The notes beneath the pieces are model-generated. The model was given only the letters and a program-made list of their open reading frames with translations. It searched no databases and was not told where the DNA came from. A stretch of 64,000 bases of DNA from Tillus elongatus (Eukaryota > Arthropoda > Insecta > Coleoptera > Cleridae): positions 36,901,766 through 36,965,765 of the forward strand of contig OZ023267.1 of assembly GCA_964006375.1 (NCBI GenBank), written 5' to 3'. How positions within the stretch are numbered: position 1 is the first letter of the stretch; every line of letters starts with the position of its first letter. The position numbers were made by a program, and so were the translations under genes. This document shows positions 1-32,663 of the stretch, piece after piece.

Positions 1-149
1 CTTAGTGTGTAGCGAAGTAAGTTAATCATATGAGTTTCTCTTTTTTTTTTAATATTAATGTTTGCAAGAAATTTTAAAAGCAGGGCATTTTTGAATAGAG
101 AATGAAAAGATATTTCAAATGGGGCATCACAAGCCTCTACTTTGTCTTA

Positions 150-945
150 AACAATTTGGCCATTTCTTTAAGTTTAGAAACAATAAATAGTCACTCGGGG
201 CTAAATCTGGAGAATAGGTGGATTAGGGAGCAATTCGTAGACCAATTTATGCAATTTCGCCATGGAAACTACACATGTGCGCACCTTTGTCTTGATGGAA
301 AAGAACTTTTTTCTTGGCCAAATGCCATCGTTTTTTCTTCAAATCGTCATTGAATCGGTCCAATAAGTAGGTATAATATTCGCCATTGATTATTCTTCCC
401 TTTTGAAGGTAATCAATGTGGATTATACCGCGTGCATCCAAAAAAACGGTCGCCATGACTTTATTGGCTGACAAATCCACCTTGGCCTTCTTCGGCGCCG
501 AATCGCACGGAGAAACCCACTGGTTTGATGGCTACTTGGTCTCTGGTGTTGGTGTGGTGAATCCATGTTTCATTCACGGTTACGAAACGGCGCAAAAACT
601 CGTACCTATTGCGGTTGAACAACGCCAAACACTCCTCCGAAGTTGTCACACGATTGCGTTTGTGGTCAATTGTGAGCAAACGCGGCACCCATCTTGCGGA
701 TAACTTTCTCATACCCAAGTGATCATGCAAAATCGAAACCACTGAGCCATGTGATATGCTTATGGCTTCCACAATCTCCCGCACTTTCAATCTCCGATCG
801 GCCAACACGATATCGTGAATTTTTTCAATTGTTTCGGGTGTAGCGACCTCAACTAGGTGTCCAGAACGTTCGGCGTCAGTGTTGCCCTTCCTGTGAAAAG
901 GTGGGAAATTAAAAAAGTCACGGACTTATTGACCCGTCCTCGTAC
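150..945 (-). pseudogene. mariner transposase remnant, copy 1
   Basis: Reading the minus strand, 808-461 and 480-247 encode successive parts of a mariner-family DD34D transposase: the N-terminal helix-turn-helix part (ADRRLKVREIVEAISISHGS), the WVPRLLT linker, the FVTVNETWIHH catalytic stretch and, in another frame, VMATVFLDARGIIHIDYLQK and VLFHQDKGAHMCS. The family catalyses cut-and-paste transposition into TA. The copy is dead: several frameshifts, the usual DETWIHY reads NETWIHH so the first catalytic Asp is changed, and HQDNA reads HQDKG. The transposase-side end near 150 is truncated, whereas the other end keeps inverted-repeat sequence at about 910-940 (cacggacttattgacccg). A second copy lies at 24837-26033. 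The family call is firm, the left boundary is approximate. Confidence 0.85.
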
Positions 946-959
946 CACATTTCATCAAA

Positions 960-1111
960 ATAACTTTATTGTTTGATATATAAACTTAAAGTGTTCCCGA
1001 AAAACTAGTTTCCTGGCCAACGAACCTTATAGGTTAATAGCAAATTGAGCTATTCAAATTTTAAGCATTTAATAAAAATTCGATACCATAACGCACTTGC
1101 TGCGTCGCGAA
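960..1111 (-). repeat. fragment of dispersed repeat with 'cgcacttgctgcgtc' end
   Basis: This shares the end sequence (acgcacttgctgcgtc, preceded by aataaaaattcg) with copies near 3530, 10060, 18660, 31490, 58550 and 58810. It matches the 5' end of the Helentron-like family described at 18652-19146, here in reverse orientation and truncated. Nothing codes here. Confidence 0.55.
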
Positions 1112-1337
1112 TTTCTTTTCTTACAAACATGAATTATAATTTCGTGGTCGAAATTCGATAGATTAAAGCTCAGCACAGAACTGCGACGGACCGAGGGAAT
1201 TGGACTATCTAATTAACACAAAGCATTGTTTAATCTATTTGAGCTGAGCAGACTTTCCTGGCTGGCCAACTCAGCCACTTGCAAAAAGAAGGTACTCACC
1301 AAATGTTATCAAAATCGGCCCATTATTTAATCGGTGT

Positions 1338-1823
<486 letters not shown>

Positions 1824-1927
1824 AATTTTTCCGAAAGCTCGGCTTATAATAAAGAGTTTTATTCTACAACTGACGGCGTTCCCACAATTTTTTGATAAAT
1901 AACACTATTACCGTCACAAAAACTTAA

Positions 1928-2176
<249 letters not shown>

Positions 2177-2500
2177 GGGCGAGTTTTTCCTGAAAAATGT
2201 TTTCTTTCGGAAAATTTTTGTATCTTCAAAAATAACAGCTCTATGGCAACCAAATTTGGCAAGTACGCCACTTTCTACCACAAAATGTATCCTACGTACT
2301 AAAGTTCAGCTCTATAAGTAAAAAAAGGTATATAAGCATTTGACGAAACAAAATTTGGGTACCACTGGTGATTAGAAAAGTGCACAAGACCAAAATATTT
2401 CTATGATCAACAAAATCTATGAGTATTACTGAAAAAGAATAAGTTTCTTTTTGATGTAAAAATGTTAAGTACCAGAAAAATTAATTTATAGATTTTCTTC
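2177..2500. repeat. dispersed AT-rich repeat, copy shared with 16900-17190
   Basis: The block containing 'atggcaaccaaatttggca' and 'gggtaccactggtgat' recurs in diverged form at 16900-17190, and related sequence is at 19190-19440 and 59040-59450. There is no coding potential. It may be the body of a larger member of the Helentron-like group, but this is inference. Confidence 0.5.
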
Positions 2501-3213
2501 TTAAAACTTCAAAACCGAGATTTAAAACGCCAAAATTAGCAATTTTTAAACAGAGAAGTGTGTTTTACAAATCCTTAAGTTTCTCCCTTAACCATATTGT
2601 CTTCATTTTACTAAAATATTTGGGTTCTTATGTTGCAATTGAAAATCGGCATTTTCGATACACATTTAACAAATGAAAAATTAGGGCTCTAATATAAAGA
2701 AATATATGCTGATTGGGAATGTTCGAATTAAACTAGGTCTAAAGTAACTTGAGCGAACGTGGCAACAGCTGAATTCTGAAGAAATACTTTCACTTTAAGA
2801 TCTACATAAACATTGCATTTATATGTGTGTTAGTGATGTGCATTTATGTACTAATGACCGAGTAACAAGAGGCATGTGTAATAATTATTAATTCTGATGT
2901 AATCAAAAACATTTTTTCCAACCTGGATGTGGAAACTTGATTCGATGGTATTCGTATTTGACACACTGATGAAATATAATAATTAATAAGTTTTATTCCA
3001 ACAAGGTTTCTATTTCTCATCAAGAAAAAAACAACTCCATCATCATCACAATCTACAGGCGACGTCGCCTTGTCGTTGCACCCATATGCCCCTCTGTCTC
3101 CAGCCGTTCTTTTCGTTTTGTTGTAGCTTGAATACTTTATTAATCGGACCAGGTTTTCCAAAAACTCTCCTCTTGGTCTGCATTTGCTTCTTGGCAATTT
3201 TTGATTTATTAAA
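2500..3213. other. no gene recognised
   Basis: A 135-codon minus-strand open frame (3251-2844) covers most of this stretch, but it matches no family I know and overlaps a structured PLE-like terminus at 3214-3252. I treat it as non-coding, possibly a Penelope-type 3' fragment. Confidence 0.5.
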
Positions 3214-3252
3214 ACTCGACGTTTTGACTCCTGTTTTGGAGTCATTTTCAAG
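3214..3252 (-). ncRNA. degenerate hammerhead-like motif, PLE type
   Basis: On the minus strand the order is TTGAAAAT, a perfect 6-bp stem GACTCC/GGAGTC around a 6-base loop, then AAAACGTCG. It parallels the motif at 62185-62230 (TTGAAGAT, stem, GAAAC...). The core is mutated (GAAAA in place of GAAGA, AAAAC in place of GAAAC), so it is probably inactive. The assignment rests on pattern similarity only. Confidence 0.35.
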
Positions 3253-3762
3253 AAGTCAAGGAAACATGAAAGGAAACAAACTCTAAGGTCTCTATCTGCC
3301 TACTAGTTAGAACGGTGGATAAGGGTAGGTTTGGTTGTTGTAGTTGTATTCTTGGGCCTCAATTTGTCTACCTCGAAAAAAATTATATCTCCTAAAATAA
3401 TAAAATTATTGTGATGAAATAAGGTACACATTCTGTCTTAATAAGAAATTATATACATACCAACATTGGACTGTCTAGGTTAATGAAAAATTAAGTTATT
3501 AGACTTTCCAATAAATTCGCTAACATAACGCACTTACTGTATTTGAGCTTTTTTATCAGCAATGTTTTACAAGGTCAAAAGGAAAATTAATTAAATTCTC
3601 TAAAATAGTCTGTGAGTCGTTAGGTCATGACGAATCACAAAGCGAAAGCCAATGTTTATTTCGTCACAATTGAATATCAAAATTCGCCATTTTTGAACAA
3701 AGATTCTGGAACGTATAGGTTTAAAAAGGACATATGTTGCATTAAGTTTGTTTTACAAGGTC
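3253..3762. other. intergenic, repeat fragments only
   Basis: No gene is seen. Around 3500-3545 a short fragment (ataacgcacttactg) matches the 5' end motif of the Helentron-like family. Confidence 0.6.
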
Positions 3763-4440
<678 letters not shown>

Positions 4441-4962
4441 TTACCACAGAAATCGTAGAAACGACGAAACGATTTTCACGTCTCTAGTATCAAGATCACA
4501 TGAGAGGATAGGCAGTGGCAGTGTTTAAGTTTTGTTTAGTATAGTGTAATGCATGTGGCGTCTGGCGATCGCTTCAGGTCGGTATTGGTATTGGCACATG
4601 AATAAGATCTAATATCGCTTGCGTCCAAAAGAAAAATCATGGAAGTTATGCGATTACGTGCCTAATGGACAGTCAGTTTTAATCAACAATACACATCCCT
4701 TCCTTTTAAGTTAAAGGCAAGAATTTTAGGCTGTTATTGTATTCTAATTTTAAGAATTTAAATAATGAAGGGAAATATTTATATAATTATATAGTGATAA
4801 AACAAATTATTACGATATTCACTCTATATAATTATAATATGAACCGTTTCGTTAAATGTGGCTTCTTCAGAAACAAAAGCAAAATGCATGTAGTAATCAA
4901 CTACAGATGCAAATATTCATTTGTTTTATTATTTACGTTTGAATTGCATTTACATCAGAGAT
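4441..4962. other. no feature recognised
   Basis: AT-rich sequence without a recognisable gene, conserved motif or repeat. Confidence 0.6.
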
Positions 4963-5096
4963 TATTAGTGAATTTTTATTTTAAAAAAATCACTATTAGA
5001 GAGGGATCGATGGTGAGACTTTGTAAAAAAATTTTCAAATGAGCGCGAACTAGGACCCCTAGAACCCATATCCGGGGTCAGTTTCAATTTATATAT

Positions 5097-5190
<94 letters not shown>

Positions 5191-5200
5191 AAGTTTCATA
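4963..5200 (-). repeat. Helentron-like repeat fragment with (TA)n
   Basis: Contains a slightly decayed terminal hairpin (4963-4999), the gagggatcgatggtgagac block, ggacccctagaacccatat and a (TA)n tract at 5101-5188. The copy stops just after the microsatellite. Its sequence is almost identical to the corresponding part of 3763-3996. Confidence 0.7.
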
Positions 5201-5284
5201 AAAATTTGTTTCCATCACAAAATTATTGGTTCGAGTAAACCTTTGTATAACACAAAATATCTTACAATTTAACAATTAGTTTTT

Positions 5285-7230
5285 AAACAAACCCAAGGCA
5301 CGGCAATAGGCAACCCTCTCTCTCCATTCATTGCGGGCCTTTTCATAAGTAGATCTGAAACGGATTTCAAAAATGAAAGTGAGTATTTTCTTAGAGTATG
5401 ATTTCGTTAGGTGGACGATATATCTGCAGTGTTTAACATCAATATATGCAAAGTAGATCACTTTATCAATCGACTCAACAGTCAATTTGATTTAATCAAA
5501 TTCACCCACGAATTGAAAGTTTACAGTAAACTTCGTTTTCTAGGTGTACTAGTTATTAAAAATAATGACTCTCTTGAATTCGATATTCACCAAGGGCGGC
5601 TCCTCAATAAGTGCGCCCGTGCGCGCGCACTGCCGCCTGCCGGGGAAAATTAATATTTTTGCTATGCTATATTTTAATACATTTTTATTTTTTACCTCCT
5701 GCATTCTACAAATACAAACAAAATTAGTATGTCGAGGAGCGCAGAGTCGGCAGCCATTAATACAGATTCAAAAGAAGTATAGTGTGTTAATGGTTGCCGC
5801 TGTTATATACATCCATATACACTGAGTCCTGCGTCGGTGTGTATTCTTCGGCGCTCTAACTAAATGAAAAACTTCAATGCGAAATGATCGACTATCTTCG
5901 TCAAAAATGACCGAATAAGCAATTCCGTTGTGCGATTTAAAATTCCACACTTGCAGCACAGCATAATAAGACCCAGCACTGAATCTTTTAGGGCGGCCCT
6001 TTGATGTTGTGAGAATAAAATATTTGACCTTGCCCACATCGCTCCAGCTTAACAAACTAGGGTGGGACTTAGCATACAGTTATGCTGTTCTAGAATCACA
6101 GGCGTAATCGCTCATTTTATCGCCAGGACCGTATTATTTTTCTTAAATCAATGTTATTATTGATTTGTATACAGCAAAATATTACGTAATTGAAACAAAG
6201 ATAATTAAATATAGTCTAAAATATAGTGTTAGTATTATATAGTTTTAAACCAGTTTGTGGCTATCAAAAATAGATGTATGGATTTTTGTTTAAGGAATAA
6301 GTATAGATCTGTTATGTTATAACTTATAAACTGAAGTGAATGGTGAGTGTTGACAGAATTGTGATTTGTGTTAGTAATTATCAAAGGAAAGAAGTTTTTA
6401 ACTTCTATAACCTATATAACTATCTAGAGGAAAACTTGGTAAGTAGTTAATAATTATTAAGTTTAGAGGAAAAAAGAGGCGAGCCCTTCATTTTTTTTCT
6501 TGCGCACCCCCAATGCATTAAGGCACGAGCCGCTACTGATGTCCACAGAAAAGAATCTACCACTCTAAATTACATTCCAAATGACTCGCATCATACGCTT
6601 ACCCAAAAAACGGCGAACTTAAATCTCTTAGTAAATAGGTTAATAAAATTTCCTTAAGTAAAAGTAGATACAGTAGAGAATTAGAGTACATTAAAAACGT
6701 AGCTAAATATAACGGTTATTCGGATTGCTTAGTGAAAAAATTTATTAATATACACAGAACAAAGATAATGTTAGCGGACTCCACAACATTCGGGAAAGAT
6801 AAGATAGAAAAGGTTTGTTTGCTTAACATTTGAACAGCGTATCACAAGAGTTCTCGAGAGCATTTTTAAGAAAGCTGATTTCCAGCTAACTTTTTCGACA
6901 AAAAATAATTTTAAAAAGTTGTTAGATAATACGAAAGATAAGGATAAGGCCACTGAAATGTCGGGTATCTATGAGATAAGTTGTAAAGATTGTAATCTTA
7001 GATACGTCGAGCAGACTAAAAGAACCATTGAAACCAGATTCAAGGAGCATCTGGCACAGCTGAGATACGGTAGTGTAGACAAGTGATGCGGGGCATAACA
7101 TATTTGGGATACTAATTACCACATAGATCCAGAGAATCTGAAACTTATCAAAAATGTTGAATAACCAGCGAAGTTAGATGCGTACGAGAGTATTTATATT
7201 TCTAAGGCAATAAAAAATAAAAGCTCCTCA
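5285..7230 (+). pseudogene. Penelope-like element: RT and GIY-YIG, split by a hAT
   Basis: The 5288-5590 segment reads as the C-terminal half of a PLE reverse transcriptase: QTQGTAIGNPLSPF, then a VDD catalytic box at 5411-5419 and FLGVLVIKNNDSLEFDIH. A hAT element (5591-6538) interrupts it. The frame resumes at 6547 with RKESTTLNYIPNDSHH and continues through LLVNRLIKFPLS. A GIY-YIG endonuclease follows near 6964 (SGIYEISCKDCNLRYVEQ, then RFKEHLAQLRYG). PLEs copy themselves by reverse transcription and use the GIY-YIG nuclease for target cleavage. The copy is 5'-truncated and dead: stop codons interrupt the segment just before VDD, and further stops and frameshifts follow. Related fragments are at 56954-57950. 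Confidence 0.88.
5591..6538. mobile_element. non-autonomous hAT element A1 inside the PLE
   Basis: The ends are inverted: caagggcggctcctc on the left, and the reverse complement of the right end reads cagtagcggctcgtgcc. The flanks carry an 8-bp duplication with two mismatches (atattcac at 5583-5590, atgtccac at 6539-6546). Removing the element and one copy of the duplication restores the PLE reading frame, which proves the boundaries. No transposase is encoded. A sister copy is at 9002-10125. Confidence 0.9.
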
Positions 7231-7432
7231 AACTGAGCTCCGCCATTGATTTATAGCCATTTGTTTACAATCTCTCTTTGATATAACGGTAGTTCAAATA
7301 TCTCGTCCAGCAATTCAAATAAAATACACAGAATATTTGCCCGGGATTTCGTCCCTCTCTTTATCGGTATTTACCTAAGACGTAGTATAAAAGGTGGTGT
7401 TTAGTTGTAAGTAATTTAGAATTTGTCATACT
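7231..7432 (+). other. PLE 3' untranslated region
   Basis: This connects the end of the GIY-YIG frame to the hammerhead-like terminal repeat. It has a TATA-like 'cgtagtataaaagg' at about 7381-7394 but no ORF. Confidence 0.5.
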
Positions 7433-7472
7433 CTGATGACGCTAACTTTGTTAGTGAAACGATCGTCAGATC
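7427..7472 (+). ncRNA. hammerhead-ribozyme-like motif H1 (PLE terminus)
   Basis: CTGATGA at 7433-7439, one extra C, a stem GCTAAC/GTTAGT closed by TTT, then GAAAC, a GATC tetraloop and GTC (7465-7467) as the predicted cleavage triplet. The order is that of a type I hammerhead with a two-base-pair stem III, as known for Penelope-like elements. Stem I is weak here (about 2 bp). A second unit follows in the same orientation at 7660-7702. Confidence 0.55.
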
Positions 7473-7659
7473 TTTATGTGTTGTGGTGATTTAGTTCTCT
7501 AAGTGTACTTATTAATCCGAATAGTACCTAAACATTAAGAAAAGTACGACGTGCCGGTGCAAAACTAATATGTACTACTAACTTTTAGGTATGTAATTTC
7601 TTCAATGGCAAGCTTGAAATATTTTTGTTGTCCGTCATCAGAGTGTGGAGTTTATTCAT

Positions 7660-7702
7660 CCCTCTGATGGGGTTAACTTTGTTAGCGAAACGATCGTCAG
7701 GT
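7660..7702 (+). ncRNA. hammerhead-ribozyme-like motif H2
   Basis: CTGATGG, one G, stem GTTAAC/GTTAGC around TTT, GAAAC, GATC, GTC, with CCT/AGG as stem I. The final core A is G here, which would weaken activity. It lies about 231 bases after H1 and is followed by the same downstream block (tgtgg/ttttgtgg tgattgggtt, then gtacttatcagtgctcatca). Confidence 0.5.
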
Positions 7703-8013
7703 CTGAAAACTGTTTTGTGGTGAATTGGGTTCTCCAAATTGTACTTATCAGTGCTCATCACAGGTTTCAGTCTTCACTCATTAGGTACCTAGGTATATTC
7801 TATGACATGGGTACCTAAAGAAAAATTGTACTTTTTATGCAAAATTCAATCATTAATCATTAGATACAGAAAAAAAATAGTGCTGCAAATTGAATCATAA
7901 CTTCCACATAGCTGTGATAATTTATTCTCTTCAGAAAGAAATTGTCATGGAATGAATTTAGGGCCCATGACTTGACCGAAAAGAGAATATTTGTATTCCT
8001 GTACCTATAAACT
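7703..8013. other. PLE terminal-repeat tail and unassigned sequence
   Basis: Up to about 7770 this is the conserved PLE tail ending gtgctcatcacagg. Beyond it I recognise nothing. Confidence 0.5.
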
Positions 8014-8735
8014 TTTGAAACGTTATATTACTCGAGTTTTATTGAAAAAATGTCAATTTTCACCAAATCACCCCTTATTTATCCCCTACCCCCTGAAGCG
8101 ATCTTACCCAAAAACAATTAGAAGCGTTCCTTTGTCGGGTACTAACTAGATACCAAATTTGAAGATGATATCTCAAATCGTTCGAAAGTTATTGCGTCTA
8201 TTAACAGACAGACGTACATGCCTACAAACCGACGGACAGACCGACAGACAAAAAAATTTCGTTCCAGAATCAAGTTTTCTATATGTTTTGGGACTTTTTA
8301 CGCCCTTTGAGCAAAAAAAAATGTCATATTTGTCAACAATATTCCAGCCCCACACATTCAACCCCTAATTTAATCTCAGCACAGAATACATAATAGATGT
8401 TTGATGAAATTAAAAGTTTTCTAATAAATAAACCCTAAAACGTTATATTACCCGAGTTTTAACAAAAAAATGTCAATTTTCACCAAATCATATTCATTCC
8501 CACCCCCTAAAGCGATTTTACCCAAAAACAATGCGAACCGTTCGTTTGTCGAGTGCTAACTAAATACCAAATCTGGAGACGATATCTCGTTCTAAAGTTA
8601 TCGTGACTACAAACAGACATGCAGACCGACAGACAAAAAAATTCGATCCTAAATCATGTTTTATATATGTTTTGATACTTTATATGGTGCTTAAGCGAAA
8701 AAAAAATTAAAATTTTTGTCGCCGATGCGATACTT
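8014..8735. repeat. two direct copies of a ~300-400-bp repeat
   Basis: The unit beginning aaacgttatattactcgag (8018) recurs beginning aaacgttatattacccgag (about 8439). Both share 'tgtcaattttcaccaaatca', 'taccaaatttgaagatgatatctc'-type sequence and a gacagaccgacagacaaaaa stretch. The copies are diverged and the second has internal deletions. No coding potential. Confidence 0.8.
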
Positions 8736-8993
8736 CCACACGTTGTGAGGATGTGGAAGTAATAGTTGAAACCTTGATTCCGATTTCAGATTATAAAAAT
8801 TTTAAAAAACATATGTAAGGCATATTTTTTACAAAATGTCTAGTTGTGAAAATAGTGTTTCTCTCGGGATAAGTTAAAAAAATGCAATTTTATTACTGCA
8901 CTGTAAATTGCATTATAAAATAGTAAATAGTTTACGATATACAGCGAGAAAACATGGGCCCAACCCAAGAGCTAGTACAGTGCTTAAAATAGG
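8736..8993. other. no feature recognised
   Basis: Non-coding AT-rich sequence between the tandem repeat and the hAT element. Confidence 0.6.
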
Positions 8994-9001
8994 GGTTCAA
9001 C

Positions 9002-10125
9002 CAGGGGCGGCTCCTCAATAAGTGCGCCCGTGCGCGCGCACTGCCGCCTGCCGTGGAAAAAACAATATTTTTGCTATGCTATATTTTAATAAATTTTTAT
9101 TCACTTTTTTACCTCCTGCATTCAACAAACAAAATTAGTATATCGAGGATCGCAGAGAGTCGGCAGCCATTAATACAGAATACAGAATCAGAATAAGTAG
9201 TGTTAATTGTTGCAGACGTTATATACATTCATATCCATATAAAGCATTCAGGCGGCGATGTGTATTTTTCGGCGCTCTCACGAAATGCGATACTTCAGTG
9301 CGAAATAATCGCCGAATCTTGATGATCTTCGTCGAAAACGACCGAATATGCAATCTGTTGTGCGCTATAAAATTACACACTTCAGTTTGTAGTGGACTTT
9401 TGGCAGATCGTGTGTACCTGCTACGTAGTAATTTTCGTCTTCGCGTCGGACTGATTTTTAATTAGATCATTTCATTGTTGTTTACATGTTCTAACAAGAA
9501 AATTATTATTATTATTATTATGGTTACTACTTCGGGTTGCTTAATAAGTGGACAAAATAATTGTGATACTGTGATTAATTCAGTGGATATTTTAAATTTA
9601 AAGGTTAACTTTTTAAGGGACTTTTTAACTACTATAACGTATAACTAACTAGAGGAAAACTTGGTAAGTAGTTAATAATTATTACGTTTAGTAAGTAAGT
9701 TTCTTTATAATACATTTTCGGGGAAAAAATAGGCGAGCCCTTAATTTTTAGTGAATTTTTATTTTAAAAAATTCACTAATAAAGAGGTATCGATGGAGAG
9801 ACATTGCAAAAAAATTGTCAAATGAGAAGACCTTACTAGACACTAAAATTCAACTTTCTAAATTTTTAGAAAATTGAGTTATTCAAATTTTGTGTTTTCT
9901 TTTGAAAAAAAATTTTTTCTCTGAAAATTACAAAGTTATTTTGATGAAATTTGGTGGATATGTTGCCTTGGGTAAGACCCTACTATTCAACTTTCTAAGT
10001 TCGTAAAAACTTGAGTTATTTAAATTTGAAATATTTCATAAAAATTTACTACCATCACGCACTTGCTACGTCCCGAACTTTTTTTCTTGCGCACCCCCAA
10101 TGCATTAAGGCACGAGCCGCTACTG
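9002..10125. mobile_element. non-autonomous hAT element A2
   Basis: The termini are caggggcggctcctc and, reverse-complemented, cagtagcggctcgtgcc. A perfect 8-bp target duplication ggttcaac occurs at 8994-9001 and 10126-10133, the hallmark of hAT transposition. The body is homologous to 5591-6538 apart from a 329-bp insertion at 9748-10076. No transposase ORF is present, so it would need an enzyme supplied in trans. Confidence 0.93.
9748..10076 (-). repeat. Helentron-like insertion nested in hAT A2
   Basis: Comparison with hAT A1 gives the insertion boundaries: A1 runs straight from gagccctt to tttcttgcgcac, while A2 has 329 bases between. Read on the minus strand the insert begins tcgggacgtagcaagtgcg and ends with the hairpin aaaaattcactaa. 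This copy has no (TA)n core. There is no clear target duplication, as expected for rolling-circle elements. Confidence 0.75.
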
Positions 10126-10133
10126 GGTTCAAC

Positions 10134-10731
10134 AAATAAATAAATAAGAGTTCGCAATTTATTCTTTATACTCTACTAATGGTATGCTTTTGACGTAAAC
10201 ATTTAGAATCGTTTGTATAATTTTCTGAAATTGGATTTCTATCCTTTTTCGTTTCAACTAGATTACCGTTAGAGTTTACCAAAGGAGTTTACTAAGGATC
10301 TATTTCAATAGAACGCACGGATTGTGTAACTGTGTAACCTGTAACGCGATGACGTCAAAAGTACTCACCAGATTCAAATATTCACAGAAGTGTGTCATTT
10401 TAAATGTCACCCATTGCGTTTGTTTTGACACTGACATTTAATTGTCAGAAACAGAAAGAAAGCATAAAATAAGCAAGACCTGAAATCTGTTCGACGACTA
10501 CAGGAAATTGGAATTATTATGTTATCAAATAAATCTATAAATGTATATTTTATGTATCCTTGAAATGTGAAATTAAACATTAAAAATTTAGTGATATCGA
10601 TGTACTGCGTGTACAAATAAGGTTTGAAGAACCATAATAATGCTAATACAGAAGAAACAAAATCGAATATTATTTATATTTATAGCATAACCTCAATTAT
10701 TTATAATTTAGTTAGTTGATAGAAGTAGAAA
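10134..10731 (+). promoter_or_regulatory. FUT8 5' flank with a CRE palindrome
   Basis: There is no transposon sequence in this stretch, which leads to the FUT8 start. A perfect TGACGTCA palindrome, the consensus site for CREB/ATF bZIP factors, lies at 10350-10357, about 375 bases upstream of the ATG. I see no convincing TATA box or splice junction for an upstream non-coding exon. Assigning the promoter here is inference from position. Confidence 0.35.
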
Positions 10732-32518
<21,787 letters not shown>

Positions 32519-32663
32519 TTTACTGTTTATAACTTGATGTTTTATTTATCCCTTTTTGAAATATTGAGTTTATTATTTTTCCTTTAACAATAACAGGACA
32601 GCATAATGGGTTATGATATACAAACAAGAATACATAAATGTGCAGTAAGTTGATGGACAATGC

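Noticed and set aside
2844..3251. 135-codon minus ORF as a host gene
   Set aside because: No recognisable domain, no splice context, low-complexity patches, and overlap with a structured PLE-like terminus.
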